Positions 21,551 through 31,931 of a stretch of DNA of 50,191 nucleotides are shown piece by piece. This DNA is from Chloroflexota bacterium (GTDB taxonomy: Bacteria; Chloroflexota; Limnocylindria; Limnocylindrales; Limnocylindraceae). The first letter of the stretch is position 1; the number at the start of each line of letters is the position of its first letter. Made by a program: the position numbers and the translations under genes. The notes beneath the pieces were generated by a model. That model did not search any database. It was not told where the DNA came from and worked only from the letters and a program-made list of their open reading frames with translations. The DNA lies in NCBI GenBank assembly GCA_026389535.1, contig JAPLHR010000079.1, positions 1-50,191 of the forward strand, written 5' to 3'.

Positions 21551-22597
21551 TTACATACCCCGTTGCGCGAGCCAAGATTCCAGAGCGTTCCTGAGACGGA
21601 CTTTGGTTCCCTGCTCGGCAAACGCGAAATCGTAACCAGTTCGCGCTAGGCCAATCAGGTCTGCAACCGGGAGCCCCAGCCGGCGGTGGACGCTGAGGTA
21701 CTCCTCGGAGAGGGTGACGTCGCTCACCACCAGGTCGTCGGTATTGAGGGTGATCGGCACGCCGCGCCGACGCAGTTCGGCAATCGGGAAATCTCCGTAG
21801 CCCGGAACGATGGCGGCCTGGGTGTTGCTGGTGGGGCAGAGGTCGAGCGAGACGTTGCGCGCCGCGAGCTCAGCACAGAGCGATGGGTCATCAACCGCGA
21901 CGCCACCATGAGCGATGCGCGCGGGCTGCACCTCAAGCGCGCGGCGCACCTGCGCGGCGCCGCCCCACTCCCCTGCATGGAGGGTGATAGCGAGTCCACC
22001 GCTGCGCGCGATGTCGAATGACTCTTTGAATGTGAGCGGGTCAGGGAAGGCCGCCTCGCGGCCAGCAAGATCGAACGCCACGACGCCAAGATCTTGGGCG
22101 GCGACTGCGGCAGTTGCGAGGCTGCGATTCTCTTCCAGCGAATGTGAGCGGAGAGCGGTGATGATGAGGCGCACCTCAATGCCGGTTTCTGCGGCTGCGC
22201 GTCGCGCGCCCGCAGCAACGGCGGCGATCACTTGCGACTGCGTCAGTCCCTTTGCGGTGTGGAGGTGTGGCCCCCAGCGCATTTCAAGGTAGGCGACGTT
22301 CTCTGCCGCCTTGGCGCGCACCAGCTGTTCGGCGGCACGATCAAGCGCCTCGGCATCTTGAAGAAGGGCGATCGGCAGGTCGAATGCACGCAGAAGATCG
22401 GCCTGATCGGCGCAACGCTCAGGGGCGACCAGCGCGGCGCGCATGCCTGCCCAATCCCGCGGGGCATCAACGTTGCGCGTTGCCGAAAGTTCGAGTGCCA
22501 AGGCAGGATCCAGTGAGCCATCAAGATGGAGGTGCAGCTCAGGCTTCGGCATCTCAAAGAAGAGGCGACGCGCATCATCGGCACGCTGGAACTCCAC
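21551..22597 (-). CDS. add: Adenosine deaminase
   Basis: MPKPELHLHLDGSLDPA; ITLHAGEW; RIAHGGVAVDDPSL; LDLCPTSNTQAAIV; ITLNTDD. GTG start at 22597 has GGGGAGGGG upstream. Confidence 0.92.
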   Translation of the reverse strand: MEFQRADDARRLFFEMPKPELHLHLDGSLDPALALELSATRNVDAPRDWAGMRAALVAPERCADQADLLRAFDLPIALLQDAEALDRAAEQLVRAKAAENVAYLEMRWGPHLHTAKGLTQSQVIAAVAAGARRAAAETGIEVRLIITALRSHSLEENRSLATAAVAAQDLGVVAFDLAGREAAFPDPLTFKESFDIARSGGLAITLHAGEWGGAAQVRRALEVQPARIAHGGVAVDDPSLCAELAARNVSLDLCPTSNTQAAIVPGYGDFPIAELRRRGVPITLNTDDLVVSDVTLSEEYLSVHRRLGLPVADLIGLARTGYDFAFAEQGTKVRLRNALESWLAQRGM

Positions 22598-22660
22598 GGC
22601 TCCCCTCCCCTCGCGTTGTCTCGCAGGCTGCGCACCCGCGTGCGCATCTCCGCGAGAGAG

Positions 22661-22668
22661 AGGATACT
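22661..22668. promoter_or_regulatory. Overlapping divergent -10 boxes for deoC (GATACT, +) and add (TATCCT, -)
   Basis: aggatact: plus GATACT 22663-22668, 7 nt from deoC ATG; minus TATCCT covers 22661-22666. Confidence 0.5.
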
Positions 22669-22675
22669 CCTCCGT

Positions 22676-23611
22676 ATGAGCTCGTCACTACCAGTTGCGA
22701 CAGATTCGCGAGCGCTCGGGGCCTGGCTCCGTGACGCGACCCCCGTTGACCGTGTTGGCATTGAGGAGCGTGTCGCCACCCTAAAGACCCGCTCCATTAA
22801 GAAGTCCTCCAAGGTGTGGGCGCTCCGCCTGGCGTTGAGCATGTGCGACCTCACCACCCTCGAAGGGAGAGACACGCCAGGGAAGATCCGCCAACTGGCG
22901 ACCAAGGCGATGCGCCCGCTCCCTGGTGATGCCTCAATGCCCTCGGTCGCGGCGCTCTGCTGCTACCCCGACCTTGTTGGCGTGGCGAAAGAGGCGCTCA
23001 AGGGGAGCAGCGTCAAGGTTGCCGCAGTCGCCACCGCCTTTCCGAGCGGCCGCTCGTGGATCGACCTAAAGATCGCCGAGACGAAGTACGCGGTTGCCGC
23101 TGGTGCCGACGAGATTGACATGGTGATCGACCGTGGCGCATTCCTCGCCGGTGATTACGCCAAGGTGTGGGACGAGATCGTCGCCGTAAAAGAAGCCTGT
23201 GGGCCTGCGCATCTGAAGGTCATCCTTGAGACAGGCGAACTCGGTACCTACGACGATGTGCGACGCGCATCTGCACTCGCTATCGCCGCGGGCGGCGACT
23301 TCATCAAAACCTCAACGGGCAAGGTCACGCCAGCGGCGACGCTACCGGTGACGCTCGTCATGCTTGAAACGATTCGCGAGCATTGGAACCGCACCGGAAA
23401 GGTGGTGGGCATGAAGCCCGCCGGCGGTATCCGCACAGCGAAAGAGGCGATCCAATATCTAGTGGTCGTTCACGAAACGCGCGGCCCTGACTTGTTGACC
23501 CCCGACCGCTTCCGCTTCGGCGCATCAAGCCTCGTCAACGATCTGCTGATGCAGCTCGAAAAAGAGGTGACGGGCGCATACGCCGATCCGGACGACTTCA
23601 CCCTCGACTAG
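22676..23611 (+). CDS. deoC: Deoxyribose-phosphate aldolase
   Basis: VAAVATAFPSGRSWIDLKIAETKYAVAAGADEIDMVID; LKVILETGEL; GGDFIKTSTGKVTPAAT; GMKPAGGIRTAKEA. Start set at ATG 22676. Confidence 0.95.
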   Translation: MSSSLPVATDSRALGAWLRDATPVDRVGIEERVATLKTRSIKKSSKVWALRLALSMCDLTTLEGRDTPGKIRQLATKAMRPLPGDASMPSVAALCCYPDLVGVAKEALKGSSVKVAAVATAFPSGRSWIDLKIAETKYAVAAGADEIDMVIDRGAFLAGDYAKVWDEIVAVKEACGPAHLKVILETGELGTYDDVRRASALAIAAGGDFIKTSTGKVTPAATLPVTLVMLETIREHWNRTGKVVGMKPAGGIRTAKEAIQYLVVVHETRGPDLLTPDRFRFGASSLVNDLLMQLEKEVTGAYADPDDFTLD

Positions 23612-23652
23612 CGCGCACTGATCGGCGCGCCGCACAGGCGCCGGAGCGTCGG

Positions 23653-24594
23653 CTACGAGCCGATCGGGTGCCAGACGGTCTTCATTTCGAGGAAGGCGGT
23701 AATGCCGTCGATGCGCTCGCCGCGCTCACCATCAAAGGCGTCCGCGCGATCCTTCACCCCATGCGGGCGACGCGCGACGCGGGCGACGTGCTCGGCGGCA
23801 CCCTGCTCCGCCTCGACGAGCAGTGCGTCGGGGCAGCCCCACAGGTCGAACCCATCGATATCGGCGTGACGCACCAGGTGCGGCAAGAGTTCCGCTCGGC
23901 GTGCGGTGATGATGTTCACCACGCCCGCCGGAACGTCGCTCACGGCGAGTGTTTCAGCCAGGGTGACGGCGGGGAGCGGCGCCGATTCGCTCGCCAACAC
24001 AATCGCCACGTTCCCTCCAGCGAGGATGCCGCCGAGACGCGAGACGAGACCGAGGAGCGGCGATGCCTCAGGGGCGATGGAGGCGATAACGCCGGTCGGC
24101 TCTGGAAGGGTGAAGACGAAGTGCGATGAGGCGACAGGATTGGTGCCACCAAGCACAGCGGCGAGCTTGTCGGGCCAGCCTGCATACCAGACCATGCGAT
24201 CGATAGCGGCGGAGACCTCTGCTGCCGCGTCGGACTTTGATGCGCCGTGACTGATCAGGTCATCGCGGAATTGCGCGGCGCGACCCTCCATCAGTTCGGC
24301 AACGCGATAGAGGATCTGCCCGCGCACCATTGCAGTGCGTGCGGCCCACGGCTCGGCGGCGATTCGCGCAACGCGCACCGCTTCACGCAGGTCCTTGCGC
24401 GAGCCGCGTGCAATGTTGGCGACGCCGCCCTTTGCGAGTTGAACCTCTTGGCTTCGACCAGATTCGCTCCGTGGGAATGCGCCGCCGATGTAGAGCTTGG
24501 CGGTCCGGCGCACCTCAAGACGCTCGGAGCCCTCTGACGACTCAATCGTCAGCGGGAGGTTGAGCTTCTCAGTGCGCTTCGACTTCTTCCCCAT
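23653..24594 (-). CDS. Truncated ALDH-superfamily protein lacking the catalytic-Cys region (pseudoenzyme-like)
   Basis: 313 aa: ALDH-type N-terminal half (IDRMVWYAGWPDKLAAVLGGTNPV, EPTGVIASIAPEASPLLGLVSRLGGILAGGNVAIVLAS, DVPAGVVNIITA) ending DGITAFLEMKTVWHPIGS with no F-x-GQ/E-x-C segment. Confidence 0.85.
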   Translation of the reverse strand: MGKKSKRTEKLNLPLTIESSEGSERLEVRRTAKLYIGGAFPRSESGRSQEVQLAKGGVANIARGSRKDLREAVRVARIAAEPWAARTAMVRGQILYRVAELMEGRAAQFRDDLISHGASKSDAAAEVSAAIDRMVWYAGWPDKLAAVLGGTNPVASSHFVFTLPEPTGVIASIAPEASPLLGLVSRLGGILAGGNVAIVLASESAPLPAVTLAETLAVSDVPAGVVNIITARRAELLPHLVRHADIDGFDLWGCPDALLVEAEQGAAEHVARVARRPHGVKDRADAFDGERGERIDGITAFLEMKTVWHPIGS

Positions 24595-24596
24595 GA

Positions 24597-26156
<1,560 letters not shown>

Positions 26157-26162
26157 AGGTGC

Positions 26163-26168
26163 ATCCTA
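26163..26168 (-). promoter_or_regulatory. Putative -10 TAGGAT of leaderless ALDH mRNA
   Basis: Minus TAGGAT-GCACCT-ATG(26156). Confidence 0.5.
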
Positions 26169-26204
26169 GCGCGCCCACCACTTCCAGCGACGCGGCGTAT
26201 CGCC

Positions 26205-26210
26205 TACCCT
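26205..26210 (+). promoter_or_regulatory. Putative -10 TACCCT of leaderless ALDH mRNA
   Basis: TACCCT-TCGCGC-ATG(26217). Confidence 0.45.
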
Positions 26211-26216
26211 TCGCGC

Positions 26217-27749
26217 ATGACAAGTCGCGCATCAGGGGCAACTCCCCCGTTCACCCCAACGATGCTGATTGACGGCGCCTCATGTGGGGCTGCCGGCGGG
26301 CGAACCTTCACCCTGCGCCACCCCGCCACGGGCGCAGCGATCGGTGAGATCCCACACGCTTCGGCCGCCGACGTTGACGCCGCCATCGCTGCAGCCCGAC
26401 GTGCGTTTGATACTGGAGGCTGGCGCACGACGCTCCCCGCGGAGCGCGCGCGTCTTCTCCTTGCACTCGCAGACGCTGTAGAGCGCGAGGCCGATCACTT
26501 CGCCGATCTTGAGGTGTGGCAGACGGGCACCGCGCGCAAACTGCGACGCGACGGCGACATTCCCGCCGTCGTTGACCATTTGCGCTACTTCGCTGGCGTC
26601 CTGCGTACCCCCGATGGGATCGCCGCAGGTGAGTACACCGGCAACCACACCTCCATGATTCGGCGGGAGCCGATCGGCGTTGCCGCACTGATCGCGCCGT
26701 GGAACTATCCGCTCGCCATGGCGGTCTGGCAGGCGGCGCCCGCGCTGGCCGCCGGCAACACCGTCGTCATGAAGCCAGCCAGCGCCACACCGCTCGCAGC
26801 ACTACGGCTGGCAGAGTTGGCGCGCGAAGTTGGCTTCCCTGCGGGGGTCGTCAATGTCATCACCGGACCAGGTGCCGAGATCGGCGCGCAATTCGCCGCA
26901 GATCCGCGCATCGACATCATCGCCCTCACGGGCGATAGCGCAACTGGTCGAGAACTGATGGCTGCCGGCGCGCCAACGCTGAAGCGTCTGCATCTAGAGC
27001 TTGGTGGTAAGGCGCCGTTCGTTGTCTTTGCCGACGCCGACATTGAGGCCGCCGCGCGAGGGGCGATCGCTGGAGCCTTCGTCAACGCTGGTCAGGACTG
27101 CACCGCAGCCACGCGCCTCTACGCGCAGAGCGACATCTTCGACCGCCTCGTGGCCCGCATTGCTGAGCTCACCGCGCAGGTGCGCATCGGTGACCCTTTT
27201 GATCCGACGACAGATCTCGGCTCGCTCATCTCGCGCACGCATCGCGATCGAGTCGCTGGCTACGTTGATCGCGCCGTTGCCGCAGGGGCGCGGATCGTGG
27301 TGGGCGGCAGTGCGCAGCCGAAGGGCGTCCCAGCTGAGGGTGCCTACTTCGCGCCAACGCTCATCGTCGGCGCGCAGCAGTCCAGCGAGATTGTGCAGCA
27401 GGAGGTCTTTGGTCCGGTGCTCGTGGCTCTCCCATTCAGTGACGAGGCCGAAGCGATCGCCCTCGCAAACGACACGCCGTATGGCCTCGCCTCCAGCTGC
27501 TGGACGAGCGATGTGGCGCGCGCCCATCGCATGGCAGCCGCTCTTAACTTCGGCTCAGTGCTGATCAACGACCATCTCCCCTTCCTGAGCGAGATGCCGC
27601 ATGGTGGCTTCAAGCAGTCGGGATTCGGCAAGGACCTAAGCCGCTACTCCTTTGAGGAGTACACGCAGATCAAGCACGTAGCAATTGAGATCACTGGCGA
27701 GGCCGAGAAGGGCTGGCACTGGACGATCTTCGGAGATCCGAAGAGGTAG
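26217..27749 (+). CDS. Aldehyde dehydrogenase, aminobutyraldehyde/betaine-aldehyde-like
   Basis: PIGVAALIAPWNYPLAMAVWQAAPALAAGNTVVMKPASATPL; LELGGKAPFVVFADADIE; FVNAGQDCTAATRLYAQ; EVFGPVLVALPF. Confidence 0.93.
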   Translation: MTSRASGATPPFTPTMLIDGASCGAAGGRTFTLRHPATGAAIGEIPHASAADVDAAIAAARRAFDTGGWRTTLPAERARLLLALADAVEREADHFADLEVWQTGTARKLRRDGDIPAVVDHLRYFAGVLRTPDGIAAGEYTGNHTSMIRREPIGVAALIAPWNYPLAMAVWQAAPALAAGNTVVMKPASATPLAALRLAELAREVGFPAGVVNVITGPGAEIGAQFAADPRIDIIALTGDSATGRELMAAGAPTLKRLHLELGGKAPFVVFADADIEAAARGAIAGAFVNAGQDCTAATRLYAQSDIFDRLVARIAELTAQVRIGDPFDPTTDLGSLISRTHRDRVAGYVDRAVAAGARIVVGGSAQPKGVPAEGAYFAPTLIVGAQQSSEIVQQEVFGPVLVALPFSDEAEAIALANDTPYGLASSCWTSDVARAHRMAAALNFGSVLINDHLPFLSEMPHGGFKQSGFGKDLSRYSFEEYTQIKHVAIEITGEAEKGWHWTIFGDPKR

Positions 27750-27755
27750 TTCCCC

Positions 27756-28160
27756 TTAGCTCCCGAGGAGCAGGTCGAGCCACGCGTCGAGCGGCGAGCG
27801 AGTTGGCGCATCAGGACTGAACCGCCGTGCGCCAGACCCCGGAGCATCCTCTGGAAGTGGCGCCGCGTCAGCCGCTAAGACGAACGGGCGTTCCACAGTG
27901 GAGCCGAGGCTGTAGCCGCGCGCAACCAACTCGAGGAAGGCGGCGTCCTCGAGGAGCACCCGCTCCGCAGTAAGTGCGTCGGCCCGAGCCTGGAGCGCCG
28001 CAGTCTCGTCGCGCAGCTGCGCCAACCGCGTATTCACCTGAATCACGCCGATCAGATTTCGCCCAAACTCCACGACGAAGAGCGTCACCAGCAGGGCCTG
28101 CCCGAGGAAGATCAGGGCGCCGCGCGTGGTGCTGGTGCGTCGGCGAATCATGACCCTCAT
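27756..28160 (-). CDS. FtsB/DivIC-like septum formation initiator
   Basis: 134 aa, one TM (ALIFLGQALLVTLFVVEFGRNLIGVI) then a coiled coil (NTRLAQLRDETAALQARADALTAERVLLEDAAFLELVARGYSLGSTVERPFVL). Confidence 0.75.
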   Translation of the reverse strand: MRVMIRRRTSTTRGALIFLGQALLVTLFVVEFGRNLIGVIQVNTRLAQLRDETAALQARADALTAERVLLEDAAFLELVARGYSLGSTVERPFVLAADAAPLPEDAPGSGARRFSPDAPTRSPLDAWLDLLLGS

Positions 28161-28217
28161 GACCCCAGTCTCCGCGCCACACCCATCGGCGTCAAGCAGG
28201 GGCGCTGCGCGGGGTGC

Positions 28218-28223
28218 TAGCCT
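28218..28223 (+). promoter_or_regulatory. Putative -10 TAGCCT, 7 nt upstream of GTG 28231
   Basis: TAGCCT-GCGCGGC-GTG. Confidence 0.45.
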
Positions 28224-28230
28224 GCGCGGC

Positions 28231-28647
28231 GTGTACTTCTATGAACTTCACGAGGCGGACGACGAACTCGCTATCGGCATGACCCTCGCCCACGACGAGG
28301 CCTTCGCCCCGAGCGAGTTCTTGGCAATGGTGGAGACCGCCCGGAGTCGGGTGATGGAAACCTTTACCGAGGAGACCCTCATTGAGGCGATCGCCGCTGA
28401 GCTTGAACGCGAGCACGACTTTGCCGCCTCACTGGATTCCCGCCTGGTGGCCGCAGTGGGCATCTCTTCTGAGGAGGGCGAGACCCGCCTTCTAACGCAC
28501 GAGGGGGCGGGTGCCCACGCCGCTGACGAAGGCGAGGAGGAGGATCCCGACCTTGCCATCGCTGAGGCGCTGCTCTCAGGACGTGAGCCGATCGGCCTGC
28601 GCACCGCTGTCGTGGACCTAGAGAAGAACGAGTCGCTCGACTCTTAA
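28231..28647 (+). CDS. Acidic hypothetical protein
   Basis: Read from GTG 28231: MYFYELHEADDELAIGMTLAHDEAFAPSEFLAMVETARSRVMETFTEETLIEAIAAELEREHDF...; no recognised domain. Confidence 0.65.
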   Translation: MYFYELHEADDELAIGMTLAHDEAFAPSEFLAMVETARSRVMETFTEETLIEAIAAELEREHDFAASLDSRLVAAVGISSEEGETRLLTHEGAGAHAADEGEEEDPDLAIAEALLSGREPIGLRTAVVDLEKNESLDS

Positions 28648-28663
28648 GGGCGTGGAGCTCGGG

Positions 28664-30271
28664 CTACCAGCGAGGCAGACCCTTTGAGCCCTTCCAGACT
28701 TGATTCATGATCGGTACGCCATCGGTGGCGACGTCAACGAAGTTTGGCTGTGATTGGTTGAGGATCACCGTTGGCAACATGCGCGTGCTGACCAGCCGTG
28801 ATCCCACGAATGTTGATTCAATAACGAGCCCCTCAGACGTTTCAACGGACCAGTTCTGGTCGAAGACGAAGTTCCCCATGGAGTAGAAGACCGGCTTGTC
28901 GTTGATGATCTCCATGGCACTCGCCCAGTGCGAGTGCGATCCAAGGATCATGTCGGCACCAGCCTCGATAGCCCGCTTGGCAAACCTACGCTGTGAGGCG
29001 GTCGGCTGCGCCTGGAACTCCAAGCCCCAGTGCGGGAAAACGATGACGACGTCGGCACCAGCGGCGCGAGCCGCCGCAATGGAGGCGCGCATCTCAAGGA
29101 CCCCAATCGGCGCACTCCCCGGCCGGTTTGCCCGCGCGTGCGTGCTCGGGTTTACCTGGTCGACTGCAACGATGCCCACGGTGATGCCACCAACGTCGGT
29201 GAGCCACGGGCGCTGCGCCTCAGCAAGGTTTGCCCCGGCGCCACCGCTGCCCATGCCGGCAGCTTTTACAGCGGCAATAGTCTCGGGGATGCGATAGACG
29301 CCCCCATCGCCGATGTGATTGTTTGCCAGCGAGAGGAAATCAAAGCCTGCCTCTTTCACCACCCGCAGAAGCGCGGGGTTTCCCGTGAAGGTTGTACCTG
29401 AGTTGTGTTGGCGCCACTTCTTCGGTGTTGGCGATTCAAGGTTCGCGATCGAGAGATCTGCCTGCTGGAAGAGTGAGCGCATCAGGCCGTTGATGCCGCC
29501 ACCGCTTACGTAGCGCGCGGCGACACGTGGCACGCCAAATTGGCTGCAACAGGTTGTGCCAGTGATATCGGCAAAGCCGCCATCAAAGAGCGATTCTGCC
29601 CCACGCTTTGAGCGCTTCGCGTTGGCTGAAACGCCACGGTCAAGCAGGATGTCGCCACCAGCTGCCAGAGTCCATGCGGTTGCAGGATCGTACGCGAGCG
29701 GACCGGAGAGCCAATCTGCAGGAATCGATGCGTCGAGGGGAAGCTCGGCGCGCAGCGGCCAATCGGCCAGCGAAGCAACGCGCTGCACGCCAACGATTGC
29801 AGCCCCCTCCCACGTAAGGGTGCGAAGCGCCGGCTCAAGGGCGGCGAGTCGCACGAACCCTGCCGCCTTCTCATCAGCGGCGAGTGCCGCCTTGAGGGCG
29901 GTGCGGTCCGCGACGAGTGTCAGGCGAGATGTGATTGAGGTGGCCGAGAGGCCGAGTGCCGCAAGGATGGCGCTCGACTCCGGCGCAATCAGGATCAGTT
30001 TGGTGATCGGTAGCTTCCCCCCGACCTCAGTGAGGCGCGCGACCCCAACGCTCGTGAGCGCGGTGAGGGTGCTGCGGTATCCGGCAACGGGGATCAGCGG
30101 GCTCCGTGTGTCGCTGGTCGGTGAGGGGCTTGCGCTAGCCGAAGGATCTCCGCTCGCCCCCGACGGCGCAGCAGAGGTGCCACACGCGGCGGCAAGCAGG
30201 AGTGCGAGCGCGAGCGTGAAGAGGCTGCGACGTCGCGGCAACGGGGCCTGGGTCACAGCGGGCAGATGCAC
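28664..30271 (-). CDS. CapA/PGA_cap-family metallophosphatase-like lipoprotein
   Basis: Signal plus lipobox ALLLAAACGTS; TLAAGGDILLDRGV; ADLSIANLESP; GFDFLSLANNHIGDGG; GADVVIVFPHWGLEFQ; GADMILGSHSHW; VFYSMGNFVFDQ. GTG start. Confidence 0.9.
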   Translation of the reverse strand: MHLPAVTQAPLPRRRSLFTLALALLLAAACGTSAAPSGASGDPSASASPSPTSDTRSPLIPVAGYRSTLTALTSVGVARLTEVGGKLPITKLILIAPESSAILAALGLSATSITSRLTLVADRTALKAALAADEKAAGFVRLAALEPALRTLTWEGAAIVGVQRVASLADWPLRAELPLDASIPADWLSGPLAYDPATAWTLAAGGDILLDRGVSANAKRSKRGAESLFDGGFADITGTTCCSQFGVPRVAARYVSGGGINGLMRSLFQQADLSIANLESPTPKKWRQHNSGTTFTGNPALLRVVKEAGFDFLSLANNHIGDGGVYRIPETIAAVKAAGMGSGGAGANLAEAQRPWLTDVGGITVGIVAVDQVNPSTHARANRPGSAPIGVLEMRASIAAARAAGADVVIVFPHWGLEFQAQPTASQRRFAKRAIEAGADMILGSHSHWASAMEIINDKPVFYSMGNFVFDQNWSVETSEGLVIESTFVGSRLVSTRMLPTVILNQSQPNFVDVATDGVPIMNQVWKGSKGLPRW

Positions 30272-30276
30272 ACCGC

Positions 30277-30283
30277 TATCCTA
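30277..30283. promoter_or_regulatory. Bidirectional overlapping -10 boxes (TATCCT +, TAGGAT -)
   Basis: Heptamer tatccta lies centrally between GTG 30271 (-) and ATG 30289 (+), 6 nt from each start codon. Confidence 0.6.
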
Positions 30284-30288
30284 CCCCC

Positions 30289-31044
30289 ATGCCGCAACAC
30301 TTCCGCCCATCAGGCCCAACGCTCATCGCTGCCGCGCTCAGCGAGGAGCGCGCCGCCCTTGAGGCGCTCGCCACCGACCTGGTGCCGCACACACTGCCAG
30401 GACTTGTAGAGGGTGCACTGCTCATCGGCCACATCGACACACACCCGGTCGCCCTGCTGCGCTGTGGAGTCGGCAAGGTCGCCTCGGTGGTTGCAGTCAC
30501 CGCCGCCCTGGCAGTTGAGCCCCGCTGCGTGATCTCGGTCGGCTCCGCCGGCGCCCTGCATGCGGGATATCGCGTCGGCGACGTCCTACTCGCCGATGGT
30601 GTCTTGCAGCATGACTTTGCCGCAGCAGAGGCCGATGGCTTTCGACTCTTCGGCTACGGCGCAGAAATTCCGTCGAAAGGCGACCCCCTACTCGTCGCCG
30701 ATACCGAGCTCGTCACCGCAGCGTTTGATGCCGCCACACCAACAACGACACGCCTTGGGATCAACCTCCGTCGCGGCCGCATCGCCACCGGCGACTGGTT
30801 TGTCGCCGACCAGAAGGTTCGCGATGCGATTGCCGCCCGCAGCTCAGCCGACCTCGTTGAGATGGAGGGGGCGGCCATCGCCTATGCGGCACGCACGCAC
30901 GGCATCCCCTGGCTGGTGATCCGCAGCGTAAGCGACTCTGGTGATGGCGAGGCCACGCTGAGCTTCTGGGAGTATCTCGCGCTCGCCTCAAAGAACGCCG
31001 CCGAGATTGTGCGCGCCATCCTGCCAGCGCTGGAGCGCCGCTAG
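30289..31044 (+). CDS. MTA/SAH nucleosidase-like (PNP/UDP superfamily) nucleosidase
   Basis: LIAAALSEERAALEAL; LRCGVGKVASVVAVTAAL; ISVGSAGALHAGYRVGDVLLAD; DLVEMEGAAIAYAARTHGIPWLVIRSVSDSGD. Confidence 0.88.
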   Translation: MPQHFRPSGPTLIAAALSEERAALEALATDLVPHTLPGLVEGALLIGHIDTHPVALLRCGVGKVASVVAVTAALAVEPRCVISVGSAGALHAGYRVGDVLLADGVLQHDFAAAEADGFRLFGYGAEIPSKGDPLLVADTELVTAAFDAATPTTTRLGINLRRGRIATGDWFVADQKVRDAIAARSSADLVEMEGAAIAYAARTHGIPWLVIRSVSDSGDGEATLSFWEYLALASKNAAEIVRAILPALERR

Positions 31045-31931
31045 CTGCGCTTCGCCCCCAGCGTCATCTGCTGCGCGCGCGGTGCAGTCTCACCAAAAAG
31101 TCGGGTAGCAAGCGCATCCACCACCGAAGGATCCCCTGTCGTGAAGATCTGATGCGCTGGAAGCACGGGCGCTGAGGCTGGCGCGGAGTGTCCAAGGTGG
31201 CCGGGGTCGGCCGCCGTCCCGCGGCTCGATCCTGGAGCCTCAAGCCCATTCACCGCGATGATCTCTTGAAGGAAGCTTGCCGTTGCTGCGGCGGAATCAA
31301 CCACAGCAATTGGGGCACCGAGCGCCGCATCAATTGCACCGCGAATCAACGGGAAGTGGGTGCAGCCGAGCAGTAGGGTGTCGACGCGCTCGCTCGGCTC
31401 ACCAGCGAGAAACGGGTCGATCGCCGCGTGGATGGCGTCGCTCATCTCTTTCGTGTTCGTGAGACCTGACTCAATGAGCGGAACAAGTTCAGAGGCGGCT
31501 CGCTCAGTCACCCGCGTGCCAGGATTCTCATCTTTGATGGCGGCAAAGTAGGCACGCGACCGAACGGTTGCAATGGTAGCCAACACGCCGACCCGGCCGG
31601 TGCGTGTCGCCAGCGCCGCCGCCGCCGCTCCCGGTCGGACCACGCCAATGATCGGCGTTGACGGGTGCCGCTCACGAAGATGCTCGAGCGCGACGGCCGT
31701 CGCGGTATTGCAGGCGATGATGATCGCCTTTACGCCGCGTGCCACCAGTTCGTCGCTGAGCTCTTCGGCAAAGGTGCGCACTTCAGCGTCACTCCGGGTG
31801 CCGTATGGATGACGGGCGCTATCGCCGATGTAGATGGTGGATTCGGCTGGAAGGCGCGCCTGCACTTCACGCAGAACGGTGAGGCCGCCGATCCCTGAAT
31901 CGAAGAGCCCGATTGGGCGTGGGTCACTCAT
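31041..31931 (-). CDS. murI: Glutamate racemase
   Basis: PIGLFDSGIGGLTVLREV; IYIGDSARHPYGTRS; IIIACNTATAVAL; LLLGCTHFPLIRGAID. Confidence 0.96.
   Translation of the reverse strand: MSDPRPIGLFDSGIGGLTVLREVQARLPAESTIYIGDSARHPYGTRSDAEVRTFAEELSDELVARGVKAIIIACNTATAVALEHLRERHPSTPIIGVVRPGAAAAALATRTGRVGVLATIATVRSRAYFAAIKDENPGTRVTERAASELVPLIESGLTNTKEMSDAIHAAIDPFLAGEPSERVDTLLLGCTHFPLIRGAIDAALGAPIAVVDSAAATASFLQEIIAVNGLEAPGSSRGTAADPGHLGHSAPASAPVLPAHQIFTTGDPSVVDALATRLFGETAPRAQQMTLGAKRS

Noticed and set aside
23623-23643. CGGCGC...GCGCCG inverted repeat between deoC and the truncated ALDH gene as a bidirectional terminator
   Set aside because: Only 6 bp, GC-rich background and no U-tract on either side; too weak to call.
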